Source: Clostridia bacterium (GTDB lineage: Bacteria > Bacillota > Clostridia > Oscillospirales > CAG-272). From it: a DNA stretch of 5,092 bases. This document shows positions 5,013 to 5,092 of this stretch, piece after piece (positions within the stretch are counted from its first letter, which is position 1; every line of letters begins with the position of its first letter). Both the position numbers and the translations under genes were made by a program. The stretch lies in contig CAAFLY010000105.1 of assembly GCA_900763885.1 (NCBI GenBank), forward strand, positions 1 to 5,092, given 5' to 3'. The notes beneath the pieces are model-generated. The model searched no databases. It saw only the letters and a list, made by a program, of their open reading frames with translations, and was not told the DNA's origin.

Positions 5013-5092
5013 TTTGCTTTTGCGTGATATTTATTTTACATTATGTGGCTTTTTGTCCTTATGACCACAATCTCTCCGTTTTGATTTTCAAA

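Noticed and set aside
5013..5092. Possible sigG terminator: TGTGG and CCACA around 5045-5070
   Set aside because: The stem is only about 5 bp with a long loop, and no T tract follows. The true terminator may lie beyond the window.

Overview
The window looks like chromosomal DNA from a spore-forming, strictly anaerobic member of the Clostridia. By eye it is moderately GC-rich, as in many Oscillospiraceae/Ruminococcaceae-type gut lineages, though the exact family is inference. Two things support this. One is a ferredoxin-dependent 2-oxoacid oxidoreductase, the anaerobic counterpart of the 2-oxoacid dehydrogenases. The other is a pair of endospore-specific genes, spoIVB and sigG. All five main genes and the small ferredoxin gene lie on the + strand, and all appear intact.

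Layout. Positions 1-94 are a leader with no convincing promoter, ending in a strong Shine-Dalgarno. Positions 95-2684 are a tight four-gene operon for a four-subunit 2-oxoacid:ferredoxin oxidoreductase, in the order delta (2x[4Fe-4S] ferredoxin), alpha (VorB type), beta (TPP-binding) and gamma. Gaps between genes are 11 nt, 24 nt and a 1-nt TAATG overlap. Positions 2685-2973 are intergenic: a series of small inverted repeats, a Rho-independent terminator at about 2799-2843, and a candidate forespore promoter for the next gene. Positions 2974-4011 are spoIVB, encoding an S55-family serine peptidase with a PDZ domain, followed at once by a strong composite terminator (4016-4070). Positions 4012-4238 hold that terminator, a good sigma-F-like promoter and a leader with two dyads. 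Positions 4239-5012 are sigG. Positions 5013-5092 hold nothing I can call.

How the genes work together. The first operon would oxidatively decarboxylate a 2-oxoacid (probably branched-chain, given the similarity to VorB) to an acyl-CoA, CO2 and reduced ferredoxin. The second part is a sporulation pair. Sigma-G drives late forespore transcription, and SpoIVB is the forespore-secreted protease that signals to the mother cell to activate pro-sigma-K. spoIVB is a known member of the sigma-F/sigma-G regulons in Bacillus subtilis, so the two genes are functionally linked, but the strong terminator between them suggests separate transcription. I see no mobile element, CRISPR array, tRNA or rRNA. I found no clearly new system. 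The points most worth checking are the promoter architecture at sigG and spoIVB, the unusual gene neighbourhood, the short SpoIVB, and an Asp at the sigma-G position that is the CsfB-determining Asn in B. subtilis.
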